Positions 58,871-64,000 of a DNA stretch of 64,000 nucleotides are shown piece by piece. The stretch comes from Monoplex corrugatus (Eukaryota > Mollusca > Gastropoda > Littorinimorpha > Ranellidae). A program made the position numbers and the translations under genes. The stretch is taken from assembly GCA_030674185.1 (NCBI GenBank), contig CM060307.1, positions 44,871,181-44,935,180 on the forward strand, read 5' to 3'. The notes beneath the pieces were generated by a model. The model made no database searches. It was not told the origin of the DNA and saw only the letters and a list, made by a program, of their open reading frames with translations. The stretch's first letter is position 1, and each line of letters starts with the position of its first letter.

Positions 58871-59019
58871 GAGAGAAACACCATCTCTGTCTTCCCTGGG
58901 TCTTCTTCGTCAGGCTGCATTACCATCTGCGCTCCTCTGCTCTTCTGCCTCCTGTCTTCACCTTCACCCTTACCACCACTCCATCACACACAGAATGAAA
59001 CAAAGCAGTGAGAACTCAC

Positions 59020-59118
59020 TTTATCTGGACAACAGAATTTCCACAACAAGCATTTCTGGAAAATGGACAGCTCCTGAAGAGTACTTCCTGGCACAGGGTT
59101 CAGTAGGGCAATGGGATG
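59020..59118 (-). CDS. Dynein exon 4: LSxFQKLLLLRxxRPD segment
   Basis: Acceptor GACTCTGTTGCAG, donor GATAAA then GTGAGT, phases 0/0, 33 codons. STLQELSIFQKCLLWKFCCP then DK matches the family's xLSPFQKLLLLRCLRPDR very well. A solo LTR begins about 30 bp into the following intron. Confidence 0.9.
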
Positions 59119-60864
59119 CTGCAACAGAGTCATATCAGCCATTACCCAACTGCTATAGGTCACTATATGAGTGATATGTCTCAACAATTAGAATGCTCTT
59201 TGGTCTACCCGTGCACTACTGGCTACAGGCACAAAACGTGAACAGTGAAAGCAATCAGGACTGTGGTTGAAATACCCATCGTGATCACAATCCATTATTT
59301 ACACACTTAAAGGAACAATGTTGTCCTGCAGTGCTCAATGCCCTGCATACGAAGAAGTCTTGTTTTCACTCTAAATCTCACTGGAAATTTCATCTGAAAA
59401 TCATAAAAATAAAAACAATCTCCTGAGTGTGTGAAATCAGTAATGCTACATACATCATTTCTTTCTGTTTTTAATATGCATCTTTCCACCGTTTCTTAAC
59501 ACATGGATGTTGTAGAGAACATCTCCCTGGAATTTCCCCATGTATATGTAACCATCACCACACAAAGAGTGCTTACTCAAATTTTGAGTGTATCAAAAAA
59601 CACACATTTCTGAAATTTACAATTTATTTTGATCATTTTGATATATAGCTACCATGTCAAAGGGCGAAAAAGGTAGAAACAATGGACATTTAAAAGGACA
59701 TATCCCCTGAATGGCAGTTTTAAGGAAAAAGCCTCAGAAGATTTCTTATACTCTGATGTCACAATTCCTTGATCTTCCCAAATTCCACTCAGCAGTAAGG
59801 CTATTGTTAGGTAAATCCAAGACAAAGACCTTTCCAGTGCAGAGCCTCATGTGTGACTCTGCAACAGTTACAGGACATGTTTATTCAAACTACGCAGTCT
59901 GATAAAAAAAAAAAGACCAAATTTTGACGTAAAGATTGATCAGAAGCTTAATTTTGAAGACATTAATGACACTTTTAAGCTAAATATGTACACTTAATAT
60001 GAAGTTTAGCGAGTAACAAGAGCTTTTTTGTGTGTGAAAACTGAAAATCACCCAGACTGATCCTCATCATATATTTTTCTCTCTCCCTGTTCTGTATCAG
60101 CGAATTAGCACTGGTTTCATTCAAGTGGGTCACATATAGCCCTGCTACATGTATACATATTGTCGTTTTACACTACAACAGTATTTACTAGCATCTTTAC
60201 AATCACTTATTCTCATACATATCACAAATCTGCATATATCAAGAATTATACATATCCATATTTTCTTATAGATCAGTCACTGTAAAGCAAACATTCTTTT
60301 CAACTATCTAATCTTCACAGAAGATAAAGAGTAAAGTCTGTCCAATAAGCTTGAGAACCCAACTTTTCCAAGGGGTCTGTATTATAGATAATAACAATTC
60401 TGTTTGCTGCTTTATCTTTCTCAAACCCAAAGAGGGTCAGATTAATAGATCAATGGACTGGAGGCAACATGCAAACAGTTTTTTTTTATGCCAGATTTGA
60501 ACCTATGCAGTCAAACTGGACAGTAGAAGCTTTACCTTGTTCTGACCAGTCCTCACAAAAAATAACTGTAGGGTACATAGTTTACATGTAAGACCACTTT
60601 TTTCACTGGGATAATGAACAGCTTTGACTTACTCCTCCATCCCAGAAGATGTAGCAGAATTTACTTAAGCTCCTAAAACATACGAGCTGAAGCATAAAAA
60701 TATACTGTCAAGTACATTATTTGTATTTTGAAATTTTGAATGACTTTACCTAAAAATCTAGGTTTATGAAACAACAAAAAATGGTGCTGATGTATTTCTA
60801 CATTATGGACAAGTGATTTTGTACATCAGCTATAGAAAAATGTCATTTGTCAAACAATACTTAC
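59119..60864. other. Dynein intron sequence without recognised features
   Basis: AT-rich; short frames only. Confidence 0.4.
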
Positions 60865-60966
60865 CTGAAAATACTCATGCCACTGTTGACTGTAAGTAAC
60901 CAGAGAATTGCACAGTCCATGCAGAGGGTGGTGCAGTGACTCCAGAATACTGCAGTCTATCCAGGC
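60865..60966 (-). CDS. Dynein exon 3: WxxxxxWxxIxxLxxLPxFxxLxxxxxxxxxxW segment
   Basis: Acceptor TTGTGTGGCAG, donor TTTCAG then GTAAGT, phases 0/0, 34 codons: AWIDCSILESLHHPLHGLCN then SLVTYSQQWHEYFQ. It corresponds to the helices before the PLPxxW-LSxFQ segment of AAA6. Confidence 0.85.
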
Positions 60967-61559
60967 CTGCCACACAACATAAAAATGATCATAACAAAAG
61001 ATGCAGTGTGTACATGAATTAATGGTCCATTTTGTTGATTAAAGCTGTTTTAAAATTTACCAATAAATCTGCACTATGCTGCCTATGTGGTATAGTACAT
61101 ACAAAGGATAAAATACAGAAAAAGGTCAATCCATTCAAACAATCTTCCTTTTCATACAAAAGATATTGTCAGAAGTTTCTGAGAGAGTGATGTTCACACG
61201 ATTCCTAGGCTTTTTTGTTTTTTTTGTTTTTTTGGTGTTTTTTTGGTCTGTGTGACCTTGACCCTGACATCTTGTTCTCCAACAACGCAGTTTTTGTGAA
61301 CATGTAATTTTAGCAACCTCAAATGCCTAAATTGATGCATGGAAGTCTAATGGTATCTTCAATGCATACTGTAGACAGGTCTGCTTTAGGATAATATGAA
61401 TATTTTTCTAAAAAGAAAGGAGATTACAAACACACAAGTACGCAAGTACAGAGTGGAAATCAGCAACAAACAAACACTGCAGACTATAGTGTGCAACCAA
61501 CAGCAGTACCACTTTGATTCTCTAAATGATTCAAATTAAAGTGAGCAAAATGTGCTTAC

Positions 61560-61804
61560 ATTTTTATCCATCCATGCAGGTTTTTGTTCTAGCATGGCCC
61601 CTTCATCAATTCCTCGCTTTTCAAAACCATTGACAAAGAGGGACAGTTCCTTGTTGGATGCTTTGCGGGAGATTCTCAGGCGTTCTAAGGATACCAGCAG
61701 AGCCAGGAGGTTATAGTGCTGCTCAAACATCATCATGGACACATGACGGAACACAGCAGACGTCACGGCATCCGACAGCTCCTGTGCACGTGCCTGAGGT
61801 GCTC
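61560..61804 (-). CDS. Dynein exon 2: FExHxLLFxxxxxxxIxxxxG segment
   Basis: The acceptor CATCCAG supplies phase by following the single G of exon 1; the donor is AAAAAT then GTAAGC, phase 0. VFRHVSMMMFEQHYNLLALL corresponds to YRNVCRGLFEKHKLLFAFLL, and SNKELSLFVNGFE to ExxxFLLxGG. It ends KPAWMDKN, the family's PxWL region. Confidence 0.9.
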
Positions 61805-62567
61805 CTGGATGAAAAAAGAAAACAGCTGCACTTTCACACATTTCATAACAAATCTACACTACCACCCAGAAAAAAGAAGGAACTATATTTTCAGTTCTTA
61901 ATGTGTCAATAGCAGTTTCAGTTTCAGTCTCTGTGCTAGGAATTCTTCTACATGCACAAAGACCTAAATGCCACGTGATGGAAAAGATCAAAATAAATCA
62001 TAGTATTAGTGATGGAGTCTATGTACTGCTATCTTTGTATCAATCTGTCCATGACAAAAAAAAAAGATTTACTGCAGTAAACTGTATATCGCCATCTGCA
62101 ATGTTCCATCAAGCCCCATAAAAGCCACTATGAATGGTCTCTCCCTTTGCAAAAAATAATATCAGTGTCATTTTACTGGAACAAACCATCTTTGTGCCAG
62201 TGAGGTCTCAAGTCTGCATGCAACACAAGTTTTTCCAAAAGCAATTCAAGTTACCACCAATCTAACAATACATACACCAACTAATGTCATCCACCACACC
62301 ACACCAAGACCATGCATTATCTCACAGCCAAACTAAAACATGTGCATCCACACAGCATAAAAACGCATGTCCACCCATAATTCTCCCCTCCCACCACCCC
62401 AACCCATATTTATTTTAATCTGGTGAACATGGACGAAGCATGTTAGTTCCATGAGCACTATCATCTGCCAAACCTCATCACAGGAGCCCACCTTCAGACG
62501 ATAAGATCCACCATCCCCTACTCTCTGCCAAAAGCACTCCATCAGTCTACCTTCAAGTTCAACTCAC

Positions 62568-62880
62568 CCAGGCTGCCCTTGCCCCGGTCACGACTCTTGA
62601 TGATATTGGCAAAGATGTCGACAAACTTGTAGAAGGGGATGTAGTACATAGGGTGCAGCACAGCCATGCGACGCAAGGTGTTGTTCAACACGGTGGCTTC
62701 CACCATCAGGGGCAAGTAATGGGCAAACTTTCCCTGCAAGTGGTCTCCCATGAAACGAGTTTCCTCCAGGATGAGACGATTGCGCTGCACATTGCTCTGA
62801 CAAGCCATGAGAGATTCCAGCATTGTGCCATCCTCAAGCAGGGGCCCATCCAGGTTGAGCGTCTTTTCCCGAATTGCTTC
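62568..62880 (-). CDS. Dynein exon 1 in this window: AAA5/AAA6 linker
   Basis: Acceptor GCACTGATGGCAG, donor AGCCTGG then GTGAGT; enters phase 0 and leaves one G. DGPLLEDGTMLESLMACQSN corresponds to GNLLDDExLIxTLxxSK, and VEATVLNNTLRRMAVLHPMY to AxRxSxLyFxLxDLxxIDPMY, followed by FYKFVDIF for SLxxFxxLF. Exons for the rest of the motor lie beyond 64000. Confidence 0.9.
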
Positions 62881-63186
62881 CTGCCATCAGTGCCCATCAA
62901 TGATTAATTAGCACATTCATGTCACAAGTATCATATACAGTCAACATTCAAACAGACAGACAAACACGAAGAAGCATCTTACTCTTTTAACCAATAAAAC
63001 ATTTAAATTTATTTGAAATATTCAACCGCAAATCAATTCAGCCAAATACATTTTTAAAAAATTCAACCTCATCAAATATTCAGTTATTGTTAAATTTTCC
63101 TTTCCAAACTTCAGACATATATACAAGTTTGTTATTTATGACACAATAAATGACTGAGCTAAGCTAAAAGCATCTAACTAAGAAGA

Positions 63187-64000
63187 GCGAGTAAAACTGT
63201 GGCAACAACACTTCCAGGACCTACTCGGGAAACCTCCAGACATCTCTGAAGAAGAAATAACTCCGGTCTTCACAGAGGAGCTGAATATCAAGAAAGGGCC
63301 GTTTACATTGGACGAACTACTGATAGCAGTGAAAAGCATTCAGTGTGGAAAAGCATGCGGACTCAATGAGATACCAGCCGAAGTATGGAAAATAGAGGAA
63401 TTTCACCAGATACTGCTGGAATGCTGCAACAACGTTTATAACCAAGACCCAATAAACAAATGGACTAAAGGATGCCTGCTTCCTTTCCCCAAGAAAGGTG
63501 ATCTTGGAATCACAAAGAACTACCGCGGAATCACATTAACTGCAATTTCTGCAAAGATCTACAACCTAATGCTCTTAAATAGGATAAGGCCGGAGATAGA
63601 TCTAGTTCTGAGGAAAAACCAAAACGGGTTTCGCCAAAACAGATCAACATCAGGACAAATACTCACCATCAGACGTATATTGGAAGGCATAAAAACCAAA
63701 AACCTCCCAGCTGTTCTCCTATTTATTGATTTTTTCAAAGCTTTTGATTCGATCCACCGAGGAAAGATGAAGGAGATTCTAACTGCATATGGACTACCCA
63801 AGGAAACAGTGGACGTCATCATGATGCTGTATCAGAATACCCGCTGTATGGTTCACTCCCCTGAGGAGACACAGACTTCTTTGACATCACTGCTGGAGTC
63901 CTTCAAGGAGATACGCTTGCCCCCTACATTTTCATCATCTGTCTCGATTATGTGCTGAGGAAAGCAGTGGATAAGAACAAAAAACTTGGCTTTACCCTCA
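63187..64000 (+). mobile_element. RTE-type LINE reverse transcriptase, cut by window end
   Basis: The plus-strand frame opens with VKLWQQHFQDLLGKPPDIS and continues GKACGLNEIPAEVW, LLPFPKKGDLGITKNYRGIT, LRKNQNGFRQNRSTSGQILT and VLLFIDFFKAFDSIHRGKM (first catalytic Asp). A one-base deletion near 63865 shifts the frame, after which it reads GDTDFFDITAGVLQGDTLAP then YIFIICLDYVLRKAVD. This is the RTE signature (KGDLxxxxNYRGISL; GVLQGDTLAPYLFI). The YADD box should lie just past 64000. It is inserted in the dynein intron, antisense to the gene. Confidence 0.92.

Larger units (their letters stand above)
57701..58986 (+). mobile_element. Solo LTR, best copy of the family
   Basis: The 1286-bp block starts TGTAGCCGTGC and ends CTCCATCA, flanked on both sides by CACA (57697-57700 and 58987-58990), which may be a 4-bp target duplication although CACA is a weak test. 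It aligns throughout with the inverted copy at 2473-3728. TATATAA (58794) and AATAAA (58865) lie about 190 and 120 bp from its 3' end. No internal coding region adjoins it. It lies antisense in a dynein intron and ends only about 30 bp from the donor of exon 4. Confidence 0.8.

Overview
This is animal nuclear DNA: split genes with GT/AG introns, TATA/AATAAA-bearing LTRs, many non-LTR retrotransposon relics, tRNA-derived SINEs and long CT, CA and GT microsatellites. The repeat mix and AT-rich introns suggest a marine invertebrate, most likely a mollusc. That is inference, because no species-diagnostic gene is present.

The main gene lies on the minus strand from 62880 to 24116: the 3' end of a divergent dynein heavy chain. 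Fourteen exons (2937 nt, 978 codons plus stop) can be joined at GT/AG sites with matching phase at every junction. They cover the end of the AAA5/AAA6 linker, a degenerate AAA6 and the whole C-terminal domain. AAA1-4, the stalk and the tail must lie beyond 64000. The sequence is far enough from axonemal and cytoplasmic consensus (no SPG loop in AAA6, NYHL for NCHL) that a DNHD1-like protein is plausible. The last dynein intron (24464-30530) seems to hold a second small gene on the same strand (29423 to 27433) with good splice sites and no recognised family.

On the plus strand a terminal coding exon at 11676-12029 with a poly(A) signal at 12366 marks the end of another gene, which would converge on the dynein gene. 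Its upstream exons are uncertain (a candidate at 10934-11052 and a CpG-bearing possible first exon near 4930-5000). From 12.4 to 24 kb nothing is firmly genic.

The rest is repeats. There are two piggyBac-like elements with TTAA at both ends (8602-9524, with a broken transposase, and 38713-40412, non-autonomous with arrays of palindromes). There are three LTRs of one family (2473-3728, 57701-58986 and a diverged one near 44400-45170). There is an almost full-length endonuclease/RT LINE (52843-55745), several LINE fragments, a Gypsy gag-protease relic, a DIRS-like fragment, a mariner remnant and SINEs. Minisatellites have 31-bp (50925-52330) and 54-bp (40490-41036) units. Most of these sit inside dynein introns. 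I see no defence system, operon, CRISPR array or other new multi-gene system. The most unusual items are the nested gene, the palindrome-array piggyBac element, the 31-bp minisatellite open in three frames, and a duplicated 3' splice site.
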